In this document: positions 49,830 to 58,602 of the stretch, piece after piece
Layout of the letters: every line of letters begins with the position of its first letter
How positions within the stretch are numbered: the first letter of the stretch is position 1
NCBI GenBank assembly: GCA_040079635.1
Contig: JBEBJY010000007.1
Coordinates: 21,994 to 85,993 of the forward strand
Length of the DNA stretch: 64,000 bases
Direction of reading: 5' to 3'
Origin: Aalborgiella sp040079635
GTDB lineage: Bacteria > Pseudomonadota > Gammaproteobacteria > Burkholderiales > Burkholderiaceae_C
The notes under the pieces: generated by a model
What the model saw: the letters and a program-made list of their open reading frames with translations, nothing else
Told to the model about the DNA's origin: nothing
Databases searched by the model: none
Made by a program: the position numbers and the translations under genes

Positions 49830-50255
49830 ATGGCTGATTCAAGTATCTGGTGGCTGCTGACAGGCTTGGCTGTCGCTGTTGAGTTGATGACGGGCACATT
49901 TTATTTGCTGATGTTCGCTGTCGGGCTGGCCGCAGCAGCTATTGCGGCACATATGGGGCTGGGCGTGACAGCGCAATTGGTCATTGCCGCTGTGGTCGGT
50001 GGCGGAGCCGTGGTTGCTTGGCACTTTTTACGTGGTAAAAAAATGGTTGGTAAAACTGCAGAGTTCAACAGTGATGTGAACATGGACATTGGGCAAACAG
50101 TGCAGGTAGATGCTTGGCAAGCCGATGGCACAGCCAGCGTCAAATACCGTGGTTCAGCTTGGACCGTGCAGCTGCAAGGTGGCAGCGCTTCTGGTGCTGG
50201 CAGTTACGCGATTGAGCAAGTCATCGGTAGCCGTTTGATCGTTAGAAAACTGTAG
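49830..50255 (+). CDS. NfeD family membrane protein
   Basis: This 141-residue protein has two to three transmembrane segments (SSIWWLLTGLAVAVELMTGTFYLLMFAVGLAAAAIAAHMG; VIAAVVGGGAVVAWHFL) and a C-terminal OB-fold-like domain (VQVDAWQADGTASVKYRGSAWTVQLQG), the structure of short NfeD proteins. NfeD partners SPFH/stomatin proteins in membrane microdomains, and the SPFH gene follows 50 bases downstream. The ATG at 49830 is chosen because the 14 upstream residues are not membrane-like; AAAGGGG precedes it. Confidence 0.92.
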   Translation: MADSSIWWLLTGLAVAVELMTGTFYLLMFAVGLAAAAIAAHMGLGVTAQLVIAAVVGGGAVVAWHFLRGKKMVGKTAEFNSDVNMDIGQTVQVDAWQADGTASVKYRGSAWTVQLQGGSASGAGSYAIEQVIGSRLIVRKL

Positions 50256-50305
50256 TTTTTAACTGTAATCTTCAACTGTTTTTTTGAATTTTAAAAGGAA
50301 TTCGC

Positions 50306-51217
50306 ATGGAAATCGCCTTAGTACTTCTCGTTATCGCCGCCATTTTTATCATCCGCACCATCAAAGTTGTGCCGCAACAGCATGCTTGGGTGATTGAGCG
50401 TTTGGGCAAGTACCATGCCACGCTGACGCCAGGACTGAATTTCTTGGTGCCGTTTGTTGACAGAGTTGCTTACAAACATGTGCTTAAAGAGATCACATTA
50501 GACATACCTAGCCAAGTCTGTATCACCAAAGACAACACCCAGTTGCAAGTGGATGGCGTGTTGTACTTCCAAGTGACTGACGCTATGCGCGCCAGTTATG
50601 GATCCAATAATTACGTCATGGCGATCACACAATTAGCGCAAACGTCTTTGCGCAGCGTGATTGGTAAGTTGGAACTGGATAAAACCTTTGAAGAGCGCGA
50701 CATCATCAACGCGCAAGTGGTTGCGGCGATTGATGAGGCAGCGCTGAACTGGGGTGTGAAAGTGTTGCGCTATGAAATCAAAGATTTGACGCCGCCTAAA
50801 GAAATTCTGCATGCCATGCAAGCTCAAATCACCGCTGAGCGTGGCAAGCGCGCTTTGATTGCGGCGTCAGAAGGTCGCCGTCAAGAGCAAATCAATATTG
50901 CGACGGGTGAGCGTGAGGCTTTCATTGCTCGCTCAGAGGGCGAAAAAGCTGCTGTCATCAACAAAGCGCAAGGCGAAGCTGCGGCAATTTCTGCCGTGGC
51001 TGATGCAAACGCCCATGCGATTCAAGTGGTCGCCAATGCGATTCGTTTGCCTGGTGGTGCTGAAGCGGTGCAACTCAAAGTCGCCGAAAGAGCGCTGGAT
51101 GCGTATGGCAATGTCGCCAACGACGCAGCCACCACCTTGATCGTACCCAGTGACATGAGCCAAGTCGCAGCCCTGATTGCCTCGGCTATGAAAATGGTAC
51201 AAACTACAAAAATTTAA
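50306..51217 (+). CDS. SPFH/band 7 domain protein (stomatin-like, QmcA type)
   Basis: This 303-residue protein has one N-terminal transmembrane segment (ALVLLVIAAIFIIRTI) and an SPFH domain (VVPQQHAWVIERLGKYHATLTPGLNFLVPFVDRVAYKH; LEVDG-like QLQVDGVLYFQVTD). A long Ala/Glu-rich coiled coil follows (about 180-260; QEQINIATGEREAFIARSEGEKAAVINKAQGEA). Proteins of this type form large oligomeric cages at the inner membrane and regulate membrane proteases. AAAAGGA precedes the ATG. It pairs with the NfeD gene just upstream. Confidence 0.95.
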   Translation: MEIALVLLVIAAIFIIRTIKVVPQQHAWVIERLGKYHATLTPGLNFLVPFVDRVAYKHVLKEITLDIPSQVCITKDNTQLQVDGVLYFQVTDAMRASYGSNNYVMAITQLAQTSLRSVIGKLELDKTFEERDIINAQVVAAIDEAALNWGVKVLRYEIKDLTPPKEILHAMQAQITAERGKRALIAASEGRRQEQINIATGEREAFIARSEGEKAAVINKAQGEAAAISAVADANAHAIQVVANAIRLPGGAEAVQLKVAERALDAYGNVANDAATTLIVPSDMSQVAALIASAMKMVQTTKI

Positions 51218-51251
51218 TTCACCGATATAGAAATTTTGATAAAGAGTAGTT

Positions 51252-52469
51252 ATGAAAATCATTGATTCCATCACCACGCAAGCCGCGGGCATTGCCGCTA
51301 TACGCAAACAAATTCACGCCAATCCTGAGCTGTGCTTTGCCGAAGTGCAAACGGCTGATTTGGTCACCGCCAAATTGACCGAATGGGGAATTCCCCTGCA
51401 CCGTGGCATGGGCACGACGGGCGTGGTGGGCATCATTAAAAACGGTACGTCTGACCGTGCGATTGGCTTGCGCGCCGATATGGATGCGCTGCCCATGCAA
51501 GAGTTCAACACTTTTGCGCACGCCAGTAAAAATGCGGGAAAGATGCATGCCTGCGGCCATGACGGACACACAGCGATGCTGCTTGCCGCCGCGCAGCACT
51601 TGGCTAAAAATCGTAACTTTGATGGCACGGTATATTTGATTTTCCAACCCGCAGAAGAAGGCGGCGGTGGCGCACGCGAGATGATCAAAGACGGCTTGTT
51701 TGACAAATTTCCCATGGAAGCCGTTTACGGCATGCACAACTGGCCAGGCATGCAGGTGGGTAAATTTGCGGTGAGTGCGGGGCCAGTCATGGCGTCTAGC
51801 AATGAATTCAAAATCGTCATCCATGGCAAAGGTGGTCATGCTGCTTTGCCGCACGATGGTATCGACCCCGTGTTGGCAGCGTGCCAGATGGTCCAGGCTT
51901 TTCAAACCATCATCAGCCGAAATAAAAAGCCGATTGAGGCAGGCGTCATTTCAGTCACCATGATTCACGCAGGCGAGGCGACCAATGTGATTCCTGATAG
52001 CGTTGAAATTCAAGGCACAGTGCGCACCTTCACCTTGGAATTGCTAGATTTGATAGAAAAGCGCATGCGCGAGATTGCCGAGCACACCAGCGCCGCATTT
52101 GGTGCGACGTGCGATTTTGAGTTTGACCGCAACTATCCACCGACGATCAATTCTGCTGCGGAAGCCAACTTTGCTGCCAAAGTCATGGGCGATATCGTAG
52201 GTGCAGCCAACGTGCTGCCACAAGAGCCAACCATGGGCGCGGAAGATTTCTCGTACATGCTGCTGGAAAAACCCGGCGCGTATTGCTTTATCGCCAATGG
52301 CGAAGGCGACCATCGCGCCATCGGCCACGGCGGTGGGCCTTGTATGTTGCACAACCCAAGTTATGACTTCAATGATGATTTGATACCGCTGGGCGCGACA
52401 TTTTGGGTGCGTTTGGTGGAAGAGTCTTTGAAAGCTGGAACTGTTGGATTGAAGGGATTGGTGAAATGA
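51252..52469 (+). CDS. M20-family amidohydrolase (hippurate hydrolase-like)
   Basis: This 405-residue metallohydrolase belongs to the M20D group (hippurate hydrolase, N-acyl amino-acid amidohydrolase). The metal-binding segment is KMHACGHDGHTAMLL near residue 97; FQPAEEGGGGAREMIKDG and YGMHNWPGMQVGKFAV follow. EDFSYMLLEKPGAYCFIANG near the C-terminus contributes another ligand region. It cleaves an amide bond in N-acylated amino acids; the natural substrate is unknown. The next gene starts inside its stop codon (ATGA), so the two are translationally coupled. Confidence 0.94.
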   Translation: MKIIDSITTQAAGIAAIRKQIHANPELCFAEVQTADLVTAKLTEWGIPLHRGMGTTGVVGIIKNGTSDRAIGLRADMDALPMQEFNTFAHASKNAGKMHACGHDGHTAMLLAAAQHLAKNRNFDGTVYLIFQPAEEGGGGAREMIKDGLFDKFPMEAVYGMHNWPGMQVGKFAVSAGPVMASSNEFKIVIHGKGGHAALPHDGIDPVLAACQMVQAFQTIISRNKKPIEAGVISVTMIHAGEATNVIPDSVEIQGTVRTFTLELLDLIEKRMREIAEHTSAAFGATCDFEFDRNYPPTINSAAEANFAAKVMGDIVGAANVLPQEPTMGAEDFSYMLLEKPGAYCFIANGEGDHRAIGHGGGPCMLHNPSYDFNDDLIPLGATFWVRLVEESLKAGTVGLKGLVK

Positions 52470-53065
52470 TCGGAGCAATCGGGGTGATAGACGCGTTTTC
52501 CACGAGTTACGCCCAAGCGCGCGTTAAGTTTTTAGAAGCCGCAGCTACGGCGGGTTTACAAATCGAGTCTTTCAACCACCTTTTACCGGGCAAAGACGGT
52601 GAAGTTGTCGCTTTAGATGCTGCGCTGCAAAAACCTGCAAAAGCCAAAGTGGCTGAAAAGCTGCTGGTTGTGAACTCTGCCAGCAAAGCGGCCGATAGTT
52701 TCGGCGGATCAGGCGTTCAGGTGTTTGTCCTGCATGATGCTGAGTGGATGGAAAAAGTCCGCGCTGCTGGCGTGTCCGTGCTGTATTTGCATGGCTCAGA
52801 CCAATCTCTGGCAGATGTCGTTAAAAAGCACGTTTTGAATTCTAAAAAGGTGATTTTGGTCGATATCTCGGCAGCCAATAGCTTGGAAGACACGGTTTTT
52901 GAGGCTTTGGCGGCGGCTAAACTAGACAACAAGTGCAAGTTTTCCGCAGTGAAACCTATCACGGCGGGCGCTCCAGCTTGGGAGGGGCAGACTATCAGCC
53001 TAGCGCGGCAAGCTTTGTTCAAAGCGGTGGATGCGTTGAAAATTGATGCATTATCTCAAGCTTAA
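52466..53065 (+). CDS. DUF2817-like protein, apparently degenerate
   Basis: This 199-residue protein starts MIGAIGVIDAFSTSYAQARVKFLEAAATAG. DAFSTSYAQAR...FL, then PGKDGEVVALDAAL, SGVQVFVLHDAEW and GVSVLYLHG follow the first half of DUF2817 family proteins as I remember them. In those the middle segment contains HGVEGFCGSG; here it is SKAADSFGGSG, so the His is lost. The rest of the metallopeptidase-like domain is replaced by an unrelated-looking tail (LADVVKKHVLNSKKVILVDISAANS). It is coupled to the M20 gene by an ATGA overlap. It may be a non-catalytic paralogue. Function unknown. Confidence 0.6.
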   Translation: MIGAIGVIDAFSTSYAQARVKFLEAAATAGLQIESFNHLLPGKDGEVVALDAALQKPAKAKVAEKLLVVNSASKAADSFGGSGVQVFVLHDAEWMEKVRAAGVSVLYLHGSDQSLADVVKKHVLNSKKVILVDISAANSLEDTVFEALAAAKLDNKCKFSAVKPITAGAPAWEGQTISLARQALFKAVDALKIDALSQA

Positions 53066-53090
53066 ATTCAATAAAGTATAAAAAATTCGT

Positions 53091-54536
53091 ATGGATAAGA
53101 AAGTGAAGATGCCGCTTGACGTGGTGATCATGGCGGCGGGCAAGGGCACTCGGATGAAAAGCTCGCTGCCCAAGGTGCTGCACCGTTTGGGCGGCAAGCC
53201 GCTTCTGCAACATGTGATAGATGCAGCAGCGCAATTGAACGCCAGAAGCGCTGTGGTGATTACAGGGCATGAATCTAAAGTGGTTCAAGATGCTATAAAT
53301 TTAATAGCTACTGAGGCAATAAATACGCCGGCTAGAGCCATATTTGATGCCTACAAATCGATAAATTCAGTCATTCAAGAGCCACAGCTTGGTACGGGTC
53401 ATGCTGTCCTGCAAACCGTGCCAGTTTTGCCTGATGATGGCATGGTTTTGGTGCTTAGCGGTGATGTGCCTTTGACGCAAGTGGGTACGCTGCAAGACCT
53501 GATAGACAGGTCTGGTGGCGATAAATTGGCGCTGTTGACCATTGATTTTGAGAATCCAGCAGGTTATGGCCGTGTTGTCCGTAGCGGCGACAAAGTCAGT
53601 GCCATCGTTGAACAAAAAGACGCCAACGATGCTCAAAAGGCGATAAAAGAGGTTTACAGCGGCATCATGGCGGTCCCCGCCAAGTTGCTCAAAGGCTGGT
53701 TGGCGCGTTTGGACAACAAAAATGCACAAGGCGAGTATTACTTGACGGATGTTGTGAAATTCGCCGTGGCGGATGGTTTGACGGTTATGGCCCACAAAAT
53801 CGACGATGCGGCACAAGTGGCTGGCGTCAACAGTCCGGTTCAATTGGCTGAGTTGGAGCGGGTTTACCAATTGCGCCAAGCAAAAACGTTCATGGAGCAG
53901 GGTGTGCGGCTGGCAGATCCTGCGCGGTTTGATTTGCGCGGCAGCTTAACTTGTGGTCAAGATGTGGAGATTGATATAAATTGCATTTTTTCAGGACAAG
54001 TAAGTTTGGGCTCTGGCGTGAAAGTGGGCGCTCACTGCGTGATTTCTAATGCGGTGATTGCCGATGGTGCCGTGATCCACCCGTTTACCCATATTGAGGG
54101 TGAAAAATTGGGCGTTTCAGTGGGCGCGGGTGCATTGATTGGCCCGTTTGCTCGGCTGCGACCTGGCGCAGAATTGGGCAAAGACGTGCACATTGGCAAC
54201 TTTGTAGAAGTGAAAAATGCGACTTTGGCCGATGGTGCCAAGGCCAACCATTTGGCTTACTTGGGCGATGCGACCGTGGGAGAACGCGTTAATTTCGGTG
54301 CTGGCAGCATCACCGCCAACTACGATGGCGCGAACAAACACCGCACGGTGATAGAGGCCGATGTGCACATTGGTAGCAATTGCGTGCTGGTCGCACCAGT
54401 GACGATAGGGGCTGGTGGCACAGTGGGCGGTGGTTCAACGATTACCAAAAGCACGCCTACAGGTGCGCTTAGCGTCGCGCGAGGCAAGCAGGTCAGCATT
54501 GCCAACTGGCAACGGCCTAAAAAAATCGCAAAATAA
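53091..54536 (+). CDS. glmU: Bifunctional GlmU with repeat insertion
   Basis: GlmU acetylates glucosamine-1-phosphate and transfers UMP to make UDP-GlcNAc, for peptidoglycan and LPS. The N-terminal uridyltransferase shows MAAGKGTRMKSSLPKVLHRLGGKPLLQHV, QLGTGHAV and LSGDVPL; the C-terminal left-handed beta-helix acetyltransferase has IGPFARLRPGAEL, NFVEVKNA and YLGDATVGERVNFGAG. The protein has 481 residues against 456 in E. coli. Between GH and QLGTGHA there are 38 residues instead of 21. The 17 extra residues (DAINLIATEAINTPARA, residues 67-83) are encoded by dispersed repeat R11. An alternative ATG lies at 53109. Confidence 0.96.
   Translation: MDKKVKMPLDVVIMAAGKGTRMKSSLPKVLHRLGGKPLLQHVIDAAAQLNARSAVVITGHESKVVQDAINLIATEAINTPARAIFDAYKSINSVIQEPQLGTGHAVLQTVPVLPDDGMVLVLSGDVPLTQVGTLQDLIDRSGGDKLALLTIDFENPAGYGRVVRSGDKVSAIVEQKDANDAQKAIKEVYSGIMAVPAKLLKGWLARLDNKNAQGEYYLTDVVKFAVADGLTVMAHKIDDAAQVAGVNSPVQLAELERVYQLRQAKTFMEQGVRLADPARFDLRGSLTCGQDVEIDINCIFSGQVSLGSGVKVGAHCVISNAVIADGAVIHPFTHIEGEKLGVSVGAGALIGPFARLRPGAELGKDVHIGNFVEVKNATLADGAKANHLAYLGDATVGERVNFGAGSITANYDGANKHRTVIEADVHIGSNCVLVAPVTIGAGGTVGGGSTITKSTPTGALSVARGKQVSIANWQRPKKIAK
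53289..53339 (+). repeat. Dispersed ~50-bp element, copy R11 (inside glmU)
   Basis: GATGCTATAAATTTAATAGC, TACTGAG, then GCAATAAATACGCCGGCTAG and AGCC. This is the best preserved copy in a gene, in forward orientation and 51 bases long. Translated as DAINLIATEAINTPARA, it matches the excess length over E. coli GlmU. Confidence 0.93.
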
Positions 54537-54562
54537 GCTGTTTTTTACGATACAAATTTGTC

Positions 54563-55210
54563 ATGGCAAGTATTCGCACGCTGGCTGATCTTAGCCAGGT
54601 CAAGCAGACTTTGGCTGAGCAGCAGGCGAGACATGCGGCTGAAGAGGCCGCTAAGAAGGCGGCAGCAGCACTGAAACTAGCTAATAAAAACTTGTTTTCA
54701 AGCAGTGTAGGCATCGTGCAGCCTATATTAAATAAGCCTAAAGTACTATCAAAAACAAAGCAACCTGAGCCTAACCCTGTTCAGCAAATGCGTGATGATG
54801 CAGCGGTGCTGCGTGAGTCTTTGAGTGACGAATTTGACGTTGAATCGCTCTTGGATATTGACGATTCTTTGAGTTTTCGCCGTCCGGGTATCGGCACAGA
54901 TGTGACTAAAAAGCTGCGCCAAGGCATTTGGAGCATTCAACGGCAGGTCGATTTGCACAATATGCGTACCGATGAGGCCAGAGAAGCGCTTGGTGCTTTC
55001 ATCCGCGAAGCACACAAGCATGGCATGCGCTGCGTGCGCGTGGTGCATGGCAAAGGGCTGGGTTCACCGGGCAAAGAACCGGTTTTGAAGGGCAAAGTTA
55101 AAAGCTGGTTGATTCAAAAGCAAGAAGTCTTAGCTTTTGTTCAGGCAAAACCCGCCGAAGGTGGCGCGGGTGCTCTGGTGGTGCTGCTGAAGCCGCAGCA
55201 CAAAGCTTAG
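54563..55210 (+). CDS. Smr-domain DNA/RNA-binding protein
   Basis: This 215-residue protein has a basic, Ala/Lys-rich coiled N-terminal half (TLAEQQARHAAEEAAKKAAAALK) and a C-terminal Smr domain (about 130-215): RQVDLHNMRTDEAREALGAFI, HGMRCVRVVHGKGLGSPGKEPVLKGKVKSWL and GALVVLLK. Smr domains are endonuclease-like or ribosome-collision nuclease modules. In the linker near residues 53-66, QPILNKPKVLSKTK is encoded by a degenerate copy of the dispersed repeat (R12). It sits between glmU and yajC and has no clear ribosome binding site. A role in translation quality control is possible but not shown. Confidence 0.88.
   Translation: MASIRTLADLSQVKQTLAEQQARHAAEEAAKKAAAALKLANKNLFSSSVGIVQPILNKPKVLSKTKQPEPNPVQQMRDDAAVLRESLSDEFDVESLLDIDDSLSFRRPGIGTDVTKKLRQGIWSIQRQVDLHNMRTDEAREALGAFIREAHKHGMRCVRVVHGKGLGSPGKEPVLKGKVKSWLIQKQEVLAFVQAKPAEGGAGALVVLLKPQHKA
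54718..54759 (-). repeat. Dispersed ~50-bp element, degenerate copy R12 (inside smr)
   Basis: GCCTATATTAAATAAGCCTA, AAG, TACTATCAAAAACAAA. It aligns with R9 with GCCTAAAG-ACTATCAAAA preserved (one base differs), but the GCCGGC core is lost. Same frame as R9 (shared peptide PKVLSK). This is the weakest of the thirteen copies. Confidence 0.5.
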
Positions 55211-55334
55211 TTGCGTCCGCAGTTGAAAGCTCAGATTTCGTCTCAACATTAGCAACTACAATCCTAAGTTGGCTTTTTTGCCCTATTGGTTGTTGACGAA
55301 GTAGTTCACGACCCTACACAATTCAGGAGTTTCC

Positions 55335-55670
55335 ATGTTTATTTCTTCCGCCATCGCCCAAACCGCCCCTGCCGCAGCCGCTTCTGGTGGCGACATGATG
55401 TCCTCACTCACCAGCATGCTGCCATTGGTGCTGATGTTTGTGGTGCTGTATTTTGTGATGATTCGCCCACAAATGAAAAAGCAAAAAGAGCACCGTACCA
55501 TGATTGATGCGTTGGCCAAGGGCGACGAAATCGCTACTGCAGGTGGTTTGCTGGGTAAAGTTACCAAATTGGGCGAAGGCTATTTGAGCTTGGAAATCGC
55601 CAATGGTGTTGAAGTGCAGTTGCAGCGCAGTGCTGTGGTGCAAGTCTTACCAAAAGGCAGTATTAAGTAA
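55335..55670 (+). CDS. yajC: Preprotein translocase subunit YajC
   Basis: This 111-residue protein has one transmembrane segment (LTSMLPLVLMFVVLYFVMIRPQMKKQKEHRTMIDALAKGDEI), diagnostic of YajC, and a cytoplasmic domain (VTKLGEGYLSLEIANGVEVQLQRSAVVQVLP). YajC joins SecD and SecF in the accessory complex of the Sec translocon, and its gene precedes secD by 70 bases. In many proteobacteria queA and tgt precede it; here a Smr gene does. A CAGGAG precedes the ATG by six bases. Confidence 0.96.
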   Translation: MFISSAIAQTAPAAAASGGDMMSSLTSMLPLVLMFVVLYFVMIRPQMKKQKEHRTMIDALAKGDEIATAGGLLGKVTKLGEGYLSLEIANGVEVQLQRSAVVQVLPKGSIK

Positions 55671-55740
55671 GCTACCGCGACTTCAAATAAGCTGCATTTA
55701 GCCATCTTCGTTTGTTATCAACACGTTAAAAAGCGCAATC

Positions 55741-57630
55741 ATGAATCGTTACCCGGTCTGGAAATATGCGATCATTTTGATCGTTCTCTTGGTGTCCGTG
55801 CTTTTCACGCTGCCTAACTTGTTTGGTGAAGCGCCAGCGGTGCAGGTCTCTAGCGCTAAATCCAGCATCAAAGTAGACAGCACGACGCAAATCAAGATTG
55901 AAGAAGCCCTGAAAACCGCCGGTTTGACGCCTGATGGCGTCACCTTCGACGGTAAATCCATCAAAGCGCTTTTTAAAGACACAGATGCACAGTTAAAAGC
56001 GAAGGACGCGATTCAAAAAAGCTTGGTGCCTGATGCCGGTTCGCCGAATTATGTGGTGGCGCTGAACTTGGTTCGCCGCTCTCCGGCTTGGCTCAATGCG
56101 CTTGGTGCAGCACCCATGTATTTGGGTTTGGATTTGCGCGGTGGCGTGCATTTTATGCTACAGGTGGATATGGCTGCAGCGTTGACGAAGAAGACGGAGT
56201 CTTTGACGGGTGATATTCGCTCTGCCTTGCGTGAAAAAAATGCGCGTCACGGTGGTGTGTCTCGCAACGGTTCAAACATTGAAATCAGATTCCGCGACCA
56301 AGAAACATTGACGGCAGCTAAAAGAGTGTTGGCTGATCAATTCTCGGAATTGTCCACTATCGATGCGCCCGAAGGCACTGAGTACAAATTAACCGCAACG
56401 ATCAAGCCGGAAGCGGCTTTGAAAATTCAAGACCAAGCGCTGAAGCAAAACATCGTGACGTTGCATAACCGCATCAACGAGCTGGGTGTGGCCGAGCCGG
56501 TGATTCAGCAGCAAGGTTTAGACCGTATTGTGGTGCAACTCCCAGGTGTACAAGACACAGCGAAAGCCAAAGACATATTGGGTCGTACAGCAACGCTTGA
56601 ATTGCGCATGGTTGACGAATCTGCTGAAGGTCAAGCGGCAGAGACCAACTCTGGCTCCGTTCCGTTTGGTTCAGAGCGATTCTTAGAGCGCAATGGCCGC
56701 CCGGTGATTGTCAAAAAACAAGTCATTTTGACGGGTGAAAATTTGACGGATGCACAAGCTGGTATTGATGGTCAAACCCAAGGTGCCACGGTGAATTTGA
56801 GCCTGGATGCCAAAGGTTCACGTATTTTTGCAGACATCACGCGCGAAAATATCAACAAACGCATGGCTATTATTTTGTTTGAAAAAGGCAAAGGCGAAGT
56901 CGTCACAGCGCCCGTTATTCGCTCTGAAATCAACGGTGGACGTGTGCAAATTTCAGGCAGCATGAACACCTCAGAAGCCAACGACACTGCGCTGTTGTTA
57001 CGTGCTGGCTCGCTTGCTGCGCCTATGGAAATCATTGAAGAAAGCTCGATTGGCCCTAGTTTGGGTAAAGACAATATCGACAAAGGTTTCAACAGTGTCA
57101 CTTGGGGCTTTTTGGTCATCATTGCCTTCATGTGCGTTTATTACATGATGTTTGGCGTGTTTTCATCGATAGCACTCGGCGTTAATTTGTTGATGCTGGT
57201 AGCGGTGCTGTCCATGTTGCAAGCGACTTTAACTTTGCCAGGTATCGCTGCGATGGCTTTGGCGTTGGGTATGGCGATTGACTCGAATGTGCTGATCAAC
57301 GAACGTGTACGAGAAGAGCTGCGTGGTGGTGCTTCTCCACAGGCTGCAATTGCGACAGGTTTTGATCGCGCTTGGGCAACGATTTTGGACTCGAACATCA
57401 CCACCTTGATCGCTGGTGTGGCCTTGCTCGCTTTCGGCTCTGGTCCGGTGCGCGGCTTTGCGGTTGTGCATTGCATTGGTATTTTGACCAGCATGTTTTC
57501 TGCCGTGTTTTTCTCGCGTGGGTTGGTTAATTTGTGGTACGGGCGGCAAAAGAAGCTCAAATCGGTGTCTATTGGTACGATTTGGACGGCTGACAGCGAC
57601 GCTAAAACACAATCAACGATCACTAAATAA
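55741..57630 (+). CDS. secD: Protein translocase subunit SecD
   Basis: This 629-residue protein is an RND-type membrane subunit that uses proton-motive force to pull exported proteins across the inner membrane. Seen are MNRYPVWKYAIILIVLLVSVLFTLPNLF at the N-terminus, GAAPMYLGLDLRGGVHFMLQVD, RINELGVAEPVIQQQG near residue 240, the head region and the transmembrane bundle with IAAMALALGMAIDSNVLINERVREEL. Length matches the family (about 615-630). It is followed 11 bases later by secF. Confidence 0.97.
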   Translation: MNRYPVWKYAIILIVLLVSVLFTLPNLFGEAPAVQVSSAKSSIKVDSTTQIKIEEALKTAGLTPDGVTFDGKSIKALFKDTDAQLKAKDAIQKSLVPDAGSPNYVVALNLVRRSPAWLNALGAAPMYLGLDLRGGVHFMLQVDMAAALTKKTESLTGDIRSALREKNARHGGVSRNGSNIEIRFRDQETLTAAKRVLADQFSELSTIDAPEGTEYKLTATIKPEAALKIQDQALKQNIVTLHNRINELGVAEPVIQQQGLDRIVVQLPGVQDTAKAKDILGRTATLELRMVDESAEGQAAETNSGSVPFGSERFLERNGRPVIVKKQVILTGENLTDAQAGIDGQTQGATVNLSLDAKGSRIFADITRENINKRMAIILFEKGKGEVVTAPVIRSEINGGRVQISGSMNTSEANDTALLLRAGSLAAPMEIIEESSIGPSLGKDNIDKGFNSVTWGFLVIIAFMCVYYMMFGVFSSIALGVNLLMLVAVLSMLQATLTLPGIAAMALALGMAIDSNVLINERVREELRGGASPQAAIATGFDRAWATILDSNITTLIAGVALLAFGSGPVRGFAVVHCIGILTSMFSAVFFSRGLVNLWYGRQKKLKSVSIGTIWTADSDAKTQSTITK

Positions 57631-57641
57631 GGAGACGAATC

Positions 57642-58601
57642 ATGGAATTTTTTAAGATTCGCAAAGACATCCCGTTCATGCGCCATGCATTGATTTTCAA
57701 TGCTGTCTCGTTGATTACTTTTGTACTTGCCGTATTTTTCCTCTTCTCGCGCGGCTTGCATTTATCGGTAGAGTTCACCGGCGGCACGGTGATGGAAGTG
57801 AGCTACTCACAACCGGCTGATTTAGAAAAATTACGCAGCAAAGTTTCCAGCTTGGGCTTTACCGATGTGCAAGTTCAAAACTTCGGCACAGCGCGCGATG
57901 TAATGATTCGTTTACCTGCCCAAAAGGGCGTGAGTTCAGCGCAGCAAAGCGACAAGGTCATGGCAGCACTGAAAGCGGAGTCTTCTGATGCCAATTTACG
58001 TCGTACCAATTTTGTAGGCCCTTCGGTAGGTGAAGAGTTGGTTGTTGATGGGTTAAAAGCTTTGGCGTTTGTGGTGATTGGCATCATGATTTACTTGGCG
58101 ATTCGCTTCGAGTGGAAATATGCTGTTTCCGCCATCATTGCGAATTTGCATGATGTTGTGATTATTCTGGGATTTTTCGCCTTCTTCCAGTGGGAGTTTT
58201 CACTCTCGGTGCTAGCTGCTGTATTGGCTGTTTTGGGCTACTCTGTGAATGAATCGGTGGTTATCTTTGACCGAATTCGTGAAAACTTCAAGCGCTACCG
58301 CAAAATGAATACGGTCGAAATTATTGATAATGCGATCACCTCCACCATCAGCCGTACTATCATCACGCACGGTTCAACCCAAATTATGGTTTTGTCGATG
58401 CTGTTGTTTGGTGGCCAAACGCTGTTTTACTTCGCATTGGCGTTGACCATTGGTATTTTGTTTGGTATTTACTCGTCCGTATTCGTTGCCGCCGCCATTG
58501 CCATGTGGTTGGGCATCAAGCGGGAAGACTTGGTCAAAGTTGCACCAGTGGTTAAAAAGCCGGGCGACCCGACCGACGAAAACGACGGCGCTGTCGTCTA
58601 A
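57642..58601 (+). CDS. secF: Protein translocase subunit SecF
   Basis: This 319-residue partner of SecD has six transmembrane segments and a periplasmic head. Motifs are VEFTGGTVMEVSYSQP near residue 45, VGPSVGEELVVDGLKAL and VLAVLGYSVNESVVIFDRIRENFKRYRKM, ending in EIIDNAITSTISRTIITHGST. It starts after an AAGGAGA ribosome binding site. The convergent dprA gene ends one base after its stop codon, so transcripts from both sides must meet here without a visible terminator. Confidence 0.97.
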   Translation: MEFFKIRKDIPFMRHALIFNAVSLITFVLAVFFLFSRGLHLSVEFTGGTVMEVSYSQPADLEKLRSKVSSLGFTDVQVQNFGTARDVMIRLPAQKGVSSAQQSDKVMAALKAESSDANLRRTNFVGPSVGEELVVDGLKALAFVVIGIMIYLAIRFEWKYAVSAIIANLHDVVIILGFFAFFQWEFSLSVLAAVLAVLGYSVNESVVIFDRIRENFKRYRKMNTVEIIDNAITSTISRTIITHGSTQIMVLSMLLFGGQTLFYFALALTIGILFGIYSSVFVAAAIAMWLGIKREDLVKVAPVVKKPGDPTDENDGAVV

Positions 58602-58602
58602 A

